Part shown: positions 23,862 to 32,635 of the stretch, one piece after another | How positions within the stretch are numbered: the first letter of the stretch is position 1 | Layout of the letters: every line of letters starts with the position of its first letter | The notes under the pieces: generated by a model | What the model was told of the DNA's origin: nothing | What the model saw: the letters and a program-made list of their open reading frames with translations, nothing else | The model's database searches: none | Source of the DNA: CBDDCQ01 sp965226285 | GTDB lineage: Bacteria > Bacteroidota > Bacteroidia > Flavobacteriales > Ichthyobacteriaceae | Reading direction: 5' to 3' | Assembly: GCA_965226285.1 (NCBI GenBank) | Contig: CBDDCQ010000006.1 | Span: forward strand, 1 to 64,000 | Length of the DNA stretch: 64,000 nt | Made by a program: the position numbers and the translations under genes

Positions 23862-26381
23862 TTGAAAGGATATAAAATACATATACCTATATTGATTAGT
23901 ATTGTATATTTTCTACTACAATCGTGTGAAATATATAAAAGTATAGATAAAGGAAAATATTTAGTAACTCAAAATGAGGTATTTGTAAACAATGCACTTA
24001 CACCTGATGAGGCACTGAGTAAATACGTTATTCAGAATCCTAATAAAAGAACATTTGACCTTCCTATACTCAGGAGACTTATTGGTTTTCCTTTGTATTT
24101 GGGAATTTATAATCTTATGGATAAAAACCATAAACAAAATTTTTTAAATTGGAAAAAAAATAATCCTAATTTTGTAAAGTTTTTAGAATTTTTATTTTCT
24201 GCCAAAGGAGTAGATAAAATAGGAACGTATTATTCTAATATTAATGAGTGGACTATTAATTCACTTGGTGAACCTCCCGTAATATACAACCGGTCTGCTA
24301 CTGTCAATTCTGCTGGTCAACTTAAAAGGTATTTTAAAAATAGAGGATATTTTGATGCCGAAGTTTATACAGAGCATGATTTAAAATTTAGAGAAGCAAA
24401 AATAAAATATTATATAGAGACTAAAGAACCTTACTATATAGATAATATATATACCCATATTAAATCTCCTTATTTAAATTCGTTGTACCAAGAAGAATAT
24501 AAAACCAAATCATTACTTAAAAAGGGAGATCAAGTAAATATTCCACTCATGGATACAGAATCTAAAACTCTAACTGATTTCTTTAGGAGTAAAGCTATTT
24601 ACAATTTTCAAAAAGAACTCATCACTTTTCAAATAGATTCCAATCAAATAGAGAAAAAAGTTAATATTCACATGACTATAAATGATAGTTATCAAAAAGC
24701 TGGAAAAATTAACCTTGAACCATACACATTTGAAAAGGTATATATACACTTAAATAGTTCATTTGAGAGCAATGTAGTTTTAGATAGTGTGAAACAAAAT
24801 AACTATTTGATTTATGATTATTCTAAAGAATTTGAATATGATACAGATTTTTTGACAAACTCGCTCTTTATAGAACCAAAAAAGCATTACAATTTAAACC
24901 TTACTAAAAATACTTATAACCGCCTTTCATCACTTGAAAATTTTAAAAATATAAATATTAGATATGAGAATCTCAATAATAATAGATTAAATACGCACAT
25001 ATACCTTTCATCAGTAAAAAAATATTTTATAGATTTTAATTTAGATGTTACTCTTTCAGATTATCTGGGTACCGGTATTTCAGGACAATTATCTTATGCA
25101 GATAAAAATTTGTTTGGTTCAGCTGAAATACTGGAACTTTCATTCAGATTGGCATTAGGTAATACAAAGAACACAACACGAGGTCCTTATGAGTTATTTA
25201 ATGCCTCAGAATATGGAGGGAAAGTAAAGTTAAAATTACCCTATTTTCTAATACCATTTCTATCTCCTTATTCTTTTGCCAAATCAAATCAACCCAAATC
25301 AATATTTAATATCGAAATTAATAGACAATATAATATAGGGTTAGGCAGAATAAGTTTTAATTCTGGATTTGATTACCAATGGAATGAAAGCAATGAAAAA
25401 ACGCATAGTATAGGATTGTTCAATATGCAATATATTAAAAACTTAGATTCAGACGATTATTATTCAAAATTCATATTCCAAAGGGAAAAAAAAGATAATA
25501 TCATAAAATTATTTAAAAAAGAATATCCCCATTTTATTAATTTGTCTGAAAGTGAAGTTTTATCTAAAGTAGTTGTTAATAAAGCTTTTCAGAATAAATA
25601 TACAGATGATTATAAAAAATATGCTACAATGCTTAAAAACAAAGAACGTATTACAAAAGATATATTTATTAGCTCCTCTAAATATTCCTTTAATTATATA
25701 GACAAAAAAAGTAATGAACAAGATAAATTTTTCTTTAGGTTTAGTTTAGAATTTGCAGGAAACACTTATTATCTATTAGATAAAATACTAAAGTTTACAG
25801 AGAGGAAAGAAAAAGGTAATAAAATATTTAATGTAGAGTATGCACAATACATTAAGTTTGATATAGAGGTTAAAAAGTATTGGAAATTATGGGATACTAC
25901 ATTGGTATTCCGAACTTTTATAGGAACGGCATTCACTTATGGAAATTCAGATTTATTGCCCTTTACAAAGAGTTACTTGGGAGGGGGAGCTAATGATATT
26001 AGAGCTTGGAATGCATACGAATTAGGTCCTGGTGCATTGCCAAGTAATAAAAAGACAATTAACGATTATCAGGTAGGGAATGTAAAACTCACCTCAAATT
26101 TAGAATATCGTTTTAGATTAATGGGAGACTTCAGAGCTGCTTTATTCTTAGATATAGGTAATATCTGGGCAAAAGATGAGAACAACCCTCAATCTAATTT
26201 TAAGTTTTCAGAATTTTATAAACAACTTGCCATAGGTACAGGCTTAGGAATACGATATGACACAGGGTTTTTAGTATTTAGAATAGATGGTGGAATCAAA
26301 TTATATGACCCTGCATATCCAGTCAAAACCTTCCACATAAAAAATGCCATATTTCACTTTGGAATAGGGTACCCATTCTAA
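23862..26381 (+). CDS. tamL: TamL-type D15/BamA superfamily outer-membrane lipoprotein
   Basis: 839 residues with a TTG start at 23862, which gives a lipoprotein signal (IPILISIVYFLLQSC, lipid on Cys22). The N-terminal about 350 residues contain POTRA-like segments (TVNSAGQLKRYFKNRGYFDAEV, KYYIETKEPYYIDNIY). The C-terminal half is a 16-strand D15-type barrel with LGGGANDIRAWNAYELGPGAL (the barrel lid-loop region), FLDIGNIWAKDE and a terminal FHFGIGYPF. In Bacteroidota this lipoprotein form of TamA works with TamB in outer-membrane protein assembly. No tamB follows here; the next gene is a fucosidase with its own promoter. Confidence 0.88.
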   Translation: MKGYKIHIPILISIVYFLLQSCEIYKSIDKGKYLVTQNEVFVNNALTPDEALSKYVIQNPNKRTFDLPILRRLIGFPLYLGIYNLMDKNHKQNFLNWKKNNPNFVKFLEFLFSAKGVDKIGTYYSNINEWTINSLGEPPVIYNRSATVNSAGQLKRYFKNRGYFDAEVYTEHDLKFREAKIKYYIETKEPYYIDNIYTHIKSPYLNSLYQEEYKTKSLLKKGDQVNIPLMDTESKTLTDFFRSKAIYNFQKELITFQIDSNQIEKKVNIHMTINDSYQKAGKINLEPYTFEKVYIHLNSSFESNVVLDSVKQNNYLIYDYSKEFEYDTDFLTNSLFIEPKKHYNLNLTKNTYNRLSSLENFKNINIRYENLNNNRLNTHIYLSSVKKYFIDFNLDVTLSDYLGTGISGQLSYADKNLFGSAEILELSFRLALGNTKNTTRGPYELFNASEYGGKVKLKLPYFLIPFLSPYSFAKSNQPKSIFNIEINRQYNIGLGRISFNSGFDYQWNESNEKTHSIGLFNMQYIKNLDSDDYYSKFIFQREKKDNIIKLFKKEYPHFINLSESEVLSKVVVNKAFQNKYTDDYKKYATMLKNKERITKDIFISSSKYSFNYIDKKSNEQDKFFFRFSLEFAGNTYYLLDKILKFTERKEKGNKIFNVEYAQYIKFDIEVKKYWKLWDTTLVFRTFIGTAFTYGNSDLLPFTKSYLGGGANDIRAWNAYELGPGALPSNKKTINDYQVGNVKLTSNLEYRFRLMGDFRAALFLDIGNIWAKDENNPQSNFKFSEFYKQLAIGTGLGIRYDTGFLVFRIDGGIKLYDPAYPVKTFHIKNAIFHFGIGYPF

Positions 26382-26504
26382 AAAGTATTTCAATATAGTG
26401 TATAGCTTGTTTATAAAACAGAGCTAATGTACTGTAATTTTTTAGACCTAACGAAGCAAGTTTTTGTGAAAGCTTTTACTCAAAAACGGAACTTTTACAA
26501 AAAA

Positions 26505-26535
26505 TTGTATATTTAGAATAAAAGGAGTATTTTTG
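26505..26535 (+). promoter_or_regulatory. Promoter of the fucosidase gene
   Basis: TTG at 26505-26507, a 20-base spacer and TATTTTTG at 26528-26535 match the Bacteroidota consensus. The ATG is 43 bases downstream of the -7 element. Confidence 0.7.
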
Positions 26536-26578
26536 TAAATGTAAAAACAATACAAGGACAAAAAAACTCATGTAAATA

Positions 26579-28048
26579 ATGAAAAAACCATTATTCCTAT
26601 TTTTATTATATTTCCAAATATCTGTTTTCGCTCAAGCTATACACGAGGAAGAAAGATATGTTCCTGAAACGAACCCCCTTGTACTTAAAAAGTTAAAAGA
26701 GTGGCAAAATCTTAAATTTGGATTATTAATGCATTGGGGTGCTTATAGCCAATGGGGTATTGTAGAGTCGTGGTCTCTATGTCCAGAAGAATACAACTGG
26801 TGCAAGCGAGTAGCTGGATCTAATCCCAATGATTATTTTACCTATAAAAAAGAATATGAGAGTCTAAAAAACACCTTTAATCCTATAAAATTTAATCCTG
26901 AAAAATGGGCAGAAGCGGCTGTAAATGCTGGGATGCGATATGTGGTTTTTACTACTAAACATCACGATGGGTTTTGCATGTTTGATTCAAAATATACTGA
27001 TTATAAAGTAACTTCTCCAGACTGTCCTTTTTCTACCCACCCGCGTAGTAATATTACTAAAGAAATATTCACTGCCTTCAGAAAAAAAGGGATGTGGACA
27101 GGGGCTTATTTTTCTAAACCCGATTGGAATTCTCCTTATTATTGGGATCCTAAATATCCACCTCGAGACAGAAATGTAAATTATGAACCTGAAGCTAACC
27201 CTAAAACTTGGCTTAAATATGTAAACTTTACACATCAGCAAATATTAGAATTACTCACAGATTATGGCAAAGTTGATATATTATGGTTGGATGGTGGTTG
27301 GGTAGCCAAAACACCTAAACACAAGATAACCAGTTGGTACGATAAACAATTGAAAAAGGTTAAAAATGGATATTTAAAACACAGGATTATCAATCAAGAT
27401 ATTCTTATGAATAAACTTGTAGCAAAAGCAAGGGAAAAGCAACCAGACCTGATTGTTGTTGACCGTGCGGTTCATGGAAAAAATCAAAATTACCTTACTC
27501 CCGAGAATCACGTTCCCGATAAAGAACTACCTTATCCTTGGGAAGCTTGTATTATTTCAGGTGGTGGATGGTCGCATACTAAAAATGCAAAATATATGAG
27601 TGATAGAAAAGGGATACAATTATTGGTAGATATTGTTGCCAAAGGAGGAAACTTATTACTGAATATAGCCCCTACACCTGATGGACAATGGCAGCAAGGA
27701 GCATATAATTTATTAGAGGCGTACAGCAAATGGATGAAGGTCAATAGTGAAGCTATATACAATACCAAAGTGCTTGCTCCTTATAAGAAAGGTAATATTT
27801 GTATGACACAAAACAATCATGGAGATGCTTATTTTTTTTATTTATGTGATGAAGGACAAACTAAGATGCCTTCAAAAATAACTGTTCCTGCTTATAAACC
27901 TAAAAAAGGAAGTAAAATAACTGTTTTAGGATACAACAAGCCTATTCAATGGAAAGAAACAAATGATGGATTTGTAGTTAGTATTCCAAAATCTCTACAA
28001 GTAAATCCTCCTTGTAATGATGTATGGACAATTAAAGTTTCAAGATAA
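26579..28048 (+). CDS. Secreted GH29 alpha-L-fucosidase
   Basis: 489 residues with a signal peptide (MKKPLFLFLLYFQISVFAQ). Glycoside hydrolase family 29 marks: FGLLMHWGAYSQWG near residues 47-60, the TTKHHDGFCMFDS strand with His128-His129 lining the fucose pocket, GMWTGAYFSKPDW, and the nucleophile Asp238 in VDILWLDGGW. The C-terminal LLLNIAPTPDGQ segment is also typical. It releases alpha-linked fucose from glycans, probably in the periplasm or outside the cell. Its role may be to trim fucosylated host glycans together with the GH92 and PNGase F enzymes. It has its own promoter, so it is not strictly an operon partner of tamL. Confidence 0.93.
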   Translation: MKKPLFLFLLYFQISVFAQAIHEEERYVPETNPLVLKKLKEWQNLKFGLLMHWGAYSQWGIVESWSLCPEEYNWCKRVAGSNPNDYFTYKKEYESLKNTFNPIKFNPEKWAEAAVNAGMRYVVFTTKHHDGFCMFDSKYTDYKVTSPDCPFSTHPRSNITKEIFTAFRKKGMWTGAYFSKPDWNSPYYWDPKYPPRDRNVNYEPEANPKTWLKYVNFTHQQILELLTDYGKVDILWLDGGWVAKTPKHKITSWYDKQLKKVKNGYLKHRIINQDILMNKLVAKAREKQPDLIVVDRAVHGKNQNYLTPENHVPDKELPYPWEACIISGGGWSHTKNAKYMSDRKGIQLLVDIVAKGGNLLLNIAPTPDGQWQQGAYNLLEAYSKWMKVNSEAIYNTKVLAPYKKGNICMTQNNHGDAYFFYLCDEGQTKMPSKITVPAYKPKKGSKITVLGYNKPIQWKETNDGFVVSIPKSLQVNPPCNDVWTIKVSR

Positions 28049-28062
28049 ATAATAGCCAGTAT

Positions 28063-28854
28063 TTAAGATTTAATTTTTTGCAATTCTATATGTTTTCCGA
28101 ATATAATTTCGGCAGTTTTATGAAAAGAGGTAGTGTAGTCCGACACATAAAATATATCTGCATTTGTATTTGATGTATCATTGAGTAGATGATTGTTTTT
28201 TAATTGTATAGAGAGTTCTTTGGCAAGAACCTCCGCAGAATTGATGAGTTTAACTTTCTGCCCAAAAAAATCATCAATTTGATTTTGGATTAATGGGTAA
28301 TGGGTGCAAGCCAATATCAAACTTTCTATTCCCTGTAAAGATTCATCGGATAAATAATTATTGATGATGGCTTTACTGATATTATTGTCACAAAAACCTT
28401 CTTCTATCATAGGCGCCAGTAGTGGCGTTGCCAGTTGTTTGACTACAATATCATTGTTTATCTGTTTCATCTTATGGGGGTATATATTTAGATTTACAGT
28501 CGTTTTTGTAGCAATGATGCCTATATTTTTGAATGAGTGTACTGTTTGCTTTACCGCAGGAGTAATCACATCTAATACTAATACTTTATTTTGTAATTTT
28601 TCTCGTATATATTCATAGGCACTAGCCGAAGCAGAATTACAAGCAATTACGATAGTCTTGCATTGTTTTTCTAATAAAATTGTAACGATACGATCACAAT
28701 ATTCTCTAATGGTTTCAGGGGATTTATCTCCATAAGGAAGATGTTTGGTATCTCCAAAATAAATAATTTGTTCGTTTGGCAAACACTCTTTTATCGCTTT
28801 GGCAACGGTTAGCCCACCTACTCCTGAATCAAAAACACCTATGGGATTATTCAT
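28063..28854 (-). CDS. murI: Glutamate racemase
   Basis: 263 residues. It converts L- to D-glutamate for peptidoglycan. The two catalytic cysteines lie in IVIACNSASA and LACTHYPL. The N-terminal IGVFDSGVGGLTVAKAI and IYFGDTKHLPYGDKS are diagnostic of the family. The gene is convergent with the fucosidase gene (14 bases between stops). In many Flavobacteria murI sits beside skp and bamA-type genes; here skp lies a few genes upstream on the same strand. Confidence 0.97.
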   Translation of the reverse strand: MNNPIGVFDSGVGGLTVAKAIKECLPNEQIIYFGDTKHLPYGDKSPETIREYCDRIVTILLEKQCKTIVIACNSASASAYEYIREKLQNKVLVLDVITPAVKQTVHSFKNIGIIATKTTVNLNIYPHKMKQINNDIVVKQLATPLLAPMIEEGFCDNNISKAIINNYLSDESLQGIESLILACTHYPLIQNQIDDFFGQKVKLINSAEVLAKELSIQLKNNHLLNDTSNTNADIFYVSDYTTSFHKTAEIIFGKHIELQKIKS

Positions 28855-28954
28855 ATTATTTTGTTATTTAGAATCGTGCTAATTCTTTATAGCTAATTGA
28901 TTAAAAAATAGATTTAAGGAATATATTACCATCTGTTTTTGATTTAGAATAACA

Positions 28955-28980
28955 TTTAGATTTTCTTTTAAATCTAAATA
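28955..28980. repeat. 10-base inverted repeat between murI and the PEGA locus
   Basis: ATTTAGATTT (28955-28964) and AAATCTAAAT (28971-28980) form a perfect stem with a 6-base loop. There is no T run on the exit side of the minus strand, so it is an imperfect terminator candidate for the gene ending at 29005. Confidence 0.4.
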
Positions 28981-29004
28981 AAAAATGTCTTATCAAACTT
29001 TGTA

Positions 29005-29610
29005 TTATAAAAACAAATAATTAAACCATGCTCTTAGGAATCGTAATATGGGTCTGATAAAAAAAATTAAAATTATGATAGAAATTAGTAAAACAAAGAT
29101 TTTGATAGGATTATTTTGCACCTGTTTCCCCCAATATGGCATATTCCATATTCTTCCTGTACCATCATCAACAATATAATATTTATTATTTTCCCTCATA
29201 TCTTCAGCTTTTCCAAGCAAACTTGCCCATAGTAAACTAAAAAACCCTTTATAAGAAGCCTCAAATATATCCCACCCAGTTTGTCTCTCCAAAATACGAC
29301 GCCTCACATCTTTGAGAGGAGTATCATGAGTTATATATCCCTTTTCTATAAATCTATGATATATCTCAGGAAGAGGAGTAACGTCCCTTGTATTACTTCC
29401 CAAAGCAGCACTACGATTAACACTATCGACGAACTTATTGTGTCTCTCTACTAACTCTTTTTGTTTCTTTGTAAGTTTTGAGCGAGGCTTTAGTTTATAA
29501 TCAAATTTTGATTTATTTTTTGGTTTATTTGTTGAGGTTTTTGATAATTTAGACCTTTTTTGGGTAGGCTCTTTTTTTTCTAATGTTTCTTCTAATACAT
29601 TTTCGTTTGA
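29005..29610 (-). pseudogene. C-terminal part of the PEGA protein, out of frame
   Basis: The frame is open from just after a TAG at 29613-29611 down to the stop at 29005 (201 codons) but has no ATG near its beginning. Taking the TTG at 29403 as a start would cut off about 69 coding-like codons. The upstream part is Lys/Ser-rich (KKEPTQKRSKLSKTSTNKP, then KLTKKQKELVERHNKFV). A central region reads LPEIYHRFIEKGYITHD, and a membrane helix near the C-terminus reads FVLLISIIILIFFI. Loss of one base in the A-run at about 29600-29603 (minus strand AAAA) would explain why the PEGA gene ends early, just before this frame. I infer that both are one broken gene. The C-terminal domain itself is not recognised. 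Confidence 0.55.
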
Positions 29611-30806
29611 CTATCTTCTTTTATAAAGATTTCTGACTTTTTAAAAGCATAACCTTCTTTTCTGATGCTGATATTATATTTGCCTACAGGGTATTTTTGT
29701 ATTAAGGGAGTGATTCCCAAATAATTATTATTGATATATACTTTTGCATCAAAAGGCACGGAAGTAATTTTTAAGATACCTTCTTTGGCGATAAGTTTCA
29801 CATCGATTCTTTTTTCTTTTCCTTTTAGCACATCTACTTTGTAACTCTTAGTGAAGTAACCTTCTTTTTTAATTTCTACAAAACACATTCCCTCTAAAAG
29901 TTTTTTAGAAATGGTAGTTGTACCTACTTTCACTTTATCTATATAGATATCAGCATTGGTATTTACCTGTATTTGGAGTGTTCCAAAAAGAGGCTTGAGT
30001 TGGAAATTTAAACCTTCTTTCTTTTGTAAATCTATAGTCTTTTCTGAGAATTCATACAGAGTTTTCTCTACCTTTATGGTATGCCTACCTTTGAGTATAT
30101 TAGGAAAAGTATGAGGTGTTATTTTACCTGTAGGCTTAGAGTCTATGATAATCTTAGCTCCTTGCGGAGCGGAATTTATGGCAAGTGAGGTAAACAGAGG
30201 AATAAGTTTGAGGTTTAATCTTTTAGTTTGTCCTTCTTGACTTATTTTTGTTTGAGTATGAACAGATTCGTATTGGTCTTTTTTTAGTGTAATTTGGTAT
30301 TTTCCCATAGAAAGTGACTTTTGAAAAGGAGTTTTCATACTTGTGTTTTTACCGTCAATATACACCGTAGCATCTTGAGGAACGCTATTAATTACTACAA
30401 ATCCAGGGAGTACTGTTTCTTGTCGTTTTACAATTTTGGTATCTACTTGTATCATCATTTCATAAGTGGTCAGTTCTTTGATAGAAATAGGTAAATGGTA
30501 TTTTAATTTTATAAATCCTTTACCTATTATATCTAATCTCTGTTCAGCAGGAGAAACATATACCCAATATTCCCCGTTTTTATATTCCACTTCAGTAATA
30601 CCATACGAGCTGTCAAAACGCAAATCTTGCAGGGCAGAATTTATTTTAATAATCGCACACTTTTCCCCGTTTATGTCTTTTTTAGGATGCAGTCGAGCTT
30701 CTATAGAGTTTGCCTCTTTGAACTCTGTTACGTACATTTTCTGTGCATTTGCCGTTGTTAAAAATAGTAAAAAAGATATAAGTAGTATTTTATTCATCAT
30801 CTTCAT
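29592..30806 (-). CDS. Exported protein with four PEGA domains (probably 3'-truncated by frameshift)
   Basis: 404 residues. The signal peptide is NKILLISFLLFLTTANAQ; the start may be 30806 or the ATG at 30800/30797. A distinctive N-terminal domain (20-130, with SNIEARLHPKKDINGE-like sequence: ANSIEARLHPKKDINGEKC) is followed by four PEGA repeats, for example FVVINSVPQDATVYIDG, LAINSAPQGAKIIID, LQIQVNTNADIYID and LKITSVPFDAKVYIN. Each ends in a K-x-GY/LYE type turn. PEGA domains are small surface beta-domains. The protein ends abruptly in KEDSQTKMY after the fourth PEGA; coding sequence continues in another frame (29005-29610). The N-terminal domain is duplicated at 54866-55111. Function unknown, probably cell-surface. 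Confidence 0.8.
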   Translation of the reverse strand: MKMMNKILLISFLLFLTTANAQKMYVTEFKEANSIEARLHPKKDINGEKCAIIKINSALQDLRFDSSYGITEVEYKNGEYWVYVSPAEQRLDIIGKGFIKLKYHLPISIKELTTYEMMIQVDTKIVKRQETVLPGFVVINSVPQDATVYIDGKNTSMKTPFQKSLSMGKYQITLKKDQYESVHTQTKISQEGQTKRLNLKLIPLFTSLAINSAPQGAKIIIDSKPTGKITPHTFPNILKGRHTIKVEKTLYEFSEKTIDLQKKEGLNFQLKPLFGTLQIQVNTNADIYIDKVKVGTTTISKKLLEGMCFVEIKKEGYFTKSYKVDVLKGKEKRIDVKLIAKEGILKITSVPFDAKVYINNNYLGITPLIQKYPVGKYNISIRKEGYAFKKSEIFIKEDSQTKMY

Positions 30807-30930
30807 TTATTTTTTTTTTAACAATTTTTACATCATCAACCATACTGCTACCACTACTGCCAAGACTCCTGAAAAATTCCCCTCGAGATTGCATAGCTAC
30901 CATTCCACCAGCTGACAAGGGGATAAACAT
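30790..30930 (-). CDS. Possible small protein upstream of the PEGA gene
   Basis: A 46-codon frame reads MFIPLSAGGMVAMQSRGEFF, then RSLGSSGSS and a charged end KIVKKKINEDDE. It overlaps the start of the PEGA gene by 17 bases, which suggests coupling. Composition is protein-like, with a hydrophobic start and a charged tail. No family is recognised and no ribosome site is evident. It could also be the end of a decayed gene. Confidence 0.35.
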   Translation of the reverse strand: MFIPLSAGGMVAMQSRGEFFRSLGSSGSSMVDDVKIVKKKINEDDE

Positions 30931-30942
30931 AATCCTAAAAAT

Positions 30943-31896
30943 CTACTCTGGAACTTTTTTTAATACTAAATTAATGTAAGGCTGAAACCATGCTCTGTGT
31001 TTTAATTTTGACATACGTCTAATTAAATTAAAATATTTTTTGTCCAAAGAAAAGGGTAACATCGGTCGCTTTACATAACTTACGATATTGAGTTTTTCCG
31101 CAGGTATTCCATACGCACACTCTAATTCGTGAAAACTAAAGCCTCTTCCTTGTCTAAGAAAACGTAAGTAATCCGCCTCAGAAAATGGTTCATCTATATA
31201 AGACTCACTAAATGATTTTCTGTCTGTATACTTAGCGTATTTTATAGCAAGATCATCCGGTAACCATTGAAAGAAAGGCGTAAAAGAAGTATGTTCATCC
31301 ATCCACCACAACCTATTTGGGGACTCAAATATGGCAAAAAAACCATCTTCAGCTACAAGATGCATGTAATTTCTAAGGCACTGTATTCGCTCTTGAAATG
31401 TCATGTGTTCAACACATGCTACGAATATGACTAAGTCATATTTCTTGTCACTAAACCTTTTATGCGCCTCTAAAGCATTATCAAGGACTAACTTAGCTGA
31501 CAATCCATAGGCTTTTAATCTATCTTTTGCAACCTTTAAGGAAGAATCGTCTATATCGATTGAGGTTAAATTTGCGCCTTGTTCAGCCAATGCAACGGTA
31601 GATACCCCTGTACCACAACCTACTTCCAATATATTCTTACCTTTTATATTAATGGCTCTATCAATCGCAGGAAGGTAAATCAATCTGTTACATAATAATC
31701 TGTGTAATAAATGATTATCAAAATCTCTTTCATATTCATCGTTCTCATATACAAAACAATGCTTTTTTAAGGAATCAATTACTATATTCAACTTTTCTTT
31801 ACTTAAATGAATATGATTTTGTTTTAAGTGTTTTGGTATAGTCAAAGACCTTAGTTTCAAGTAAATTTGTTTACCTAATTGTCTTGAGATCATCAT
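30943..31896 (-). CDS. Class I SAM-dependent methyltransferase (UbiG-like fold)
   Basis: 317 residues. The SAM-binding motif I is ILEVGCGTGVSTVALAEQG at about residues 89-107, followed by an acidic end to beta2 (LTSIDIDDSS). Motif post-I/II is YDLVIFVACVEHM, and DGFFAIFESPNRLWW follows. The N-terminal about 60 residues are basic (KQIYLKLRSLTIPKHLKQN), and the C-terminal region contains HRAWFQPYINLVLKK, perhaps membrane-associated. The substrate is unknown: small molecule, lipid and glycan are all possible. It lies between skp and the PEGA locus on the same strand, separated by 26 bases from skp. Confidence 0.8.
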   Translation of the reverse strand: MMISRQLGKQIYLKLRSLTIPKHLKQNHIHLSKEKLNIVIDSLKKHCFVYENDEYERDFDNHLLHRLLCNRLIYLPAIDRAINIKGKNILEVGCGTGVSTVALAEQGANLTSIDIDDSSLKVAKDRLKAYGLSAKLVLDNALEAHKRFSDKKYDLVIFVACVEHMTFQERIQCLRNYMHLVAEDGFFAIFESPNRLWWMDEHTSFTPFFQWLPDDLAIKYAKYTDRKSFSESYIDEPFSEADYLRFLRQGRGFSFHELECAYGIPAEKLNIVSYVKRPMLPFSLDKKYFNLIRRMSKLKHRAWFQPYINLVLKKVPE

Positions 31897-31922
31897 GTTG
31901 ATTTAGTTAATCTAAAATACGT

Positions 31923-32429
31923 CTATTTTTTTATTTTAAGTACTTTTTTTACATCTGCTGATACATCTTTAGAATTGCTAAAAGATACAATAGCACCAGA
32001 TACCAAATCAAATATATAATCTAGTTTTTTTGATTTTCGAACTTTATCTAAAGCCTTTTTTAAACGTTTTTGTATAGGTTCCATTAGTTTCTTTTGCTTT
32101 TCTTGAATATCTAAAGCAGCATTTTTACGATATTCTTCTATTCTCTCTTGTAAATCTTTCACTTCTTTTACTCTCGAAGCATTTATGGCATCACCTTTAT
32201 TAGGTGCTTCTGCGTTGTATTTAGTTAATTTGTTTTGTAGTTCTGCTGCTAAAGTTTTCAGCTCATCCTCATAAGTTTTGCCTAATTTCTCTAACTCCTT
32301 TTTAATTTTTTTAGTCTCTGGCATTAAACTCAATATTTCAGCACTATTTATATGTCCTATTTTTTGAGCGTTTGCCACAGGGGCAATACTTATTAATGCC
32401 AATATGAAAAAAGATTTAATACTATTCAT
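31923..32429 (-). CDS. skp: OmpH/Skp family periplasmic chaperone
   Basis: 168 residues: signal peptide (NSIKSFFILALISIAPVANAQ), then the Skp start KIGHINSAEILSLMPETKKI and a long charged coiled coil (EELEKLGKTYEDELK to KKALDKVRKSKKLDYIFD). It ends in the VSGAIVSFSNSKDVSADVKK strand. Skp trimers hold unfolded outer-membrane proteins in the periplasm. It is divergently transcribed from secDF; both promoters lie in one inverted repeat, which suggests shared control of protein export and periplasmic chaperoning. The expected bamA neighbour is not in the window. Confidence 0.88.
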   Translation of the reverse strand: MNSIKSFFILALISIAPVANAQKIGHINSAEILSLMPETKKIKKELEKLGKTYEDELKTLAAELQNKLTKYNAEAPNKGDAINASRVKEVKDLQERIEEYRKNAALDIQEKQKKLMEPIQKRLKKALDKVRKSKKLDYIFDLVSGAIVSFSNSKDVSADVKKVLKIKK

Positions 32430-32485
32430 ATTATTTATTATATTTTTAATTTAATTTTTGATTTTTCCCTCACTAATAAAGAATT

Positions 32486-32557
32486 GGTGCAAATGTAGTT
32501 AATATTTTTCTATAAAAACAATAGCAAAAATAGTTTTTTAAACTATATATTTGCACC
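32486..32557. promoter_or_regulatory. Divergent skp/secDF promoters inside an inverted repeat
   Basis: The minus strand has TACATTTG (32497-32490) for skp, with a TTG 21 bases upstream of it. The plus strand has TATATTTG (32546-32553) for secDF. Around them GGTGCAAATGTAGTT (32486-32500) and AACTATATATTTGCACC (32541-32557) are inverted copies differing by a two-base insertion and little else. Such symmetry could be a regulator site or a by-product of an inverted duplication. Confidence 0.6.
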
Positions 32558-32635
32558 ACTTATAAAAACATTGATTTTTATAGATTAAAAGAATATATAT
32601 TGAAAAATTAACTACTTATTTAATTAATAATTTTT

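Noticed and set aside
28955..28980. Hairpin as a firm terminator of the PEGA locus
   Set aside because: The stem is perfect but there is no T run after it on the minus strand, so it is listed only as an inverted repeat.
29005..29403. Independent 132-residue gene starting at the TTG at 29403
   Set aside because: Coding-like sequence continues about 69 codons upstream in the same frame, and the frameshift explanation fits better.
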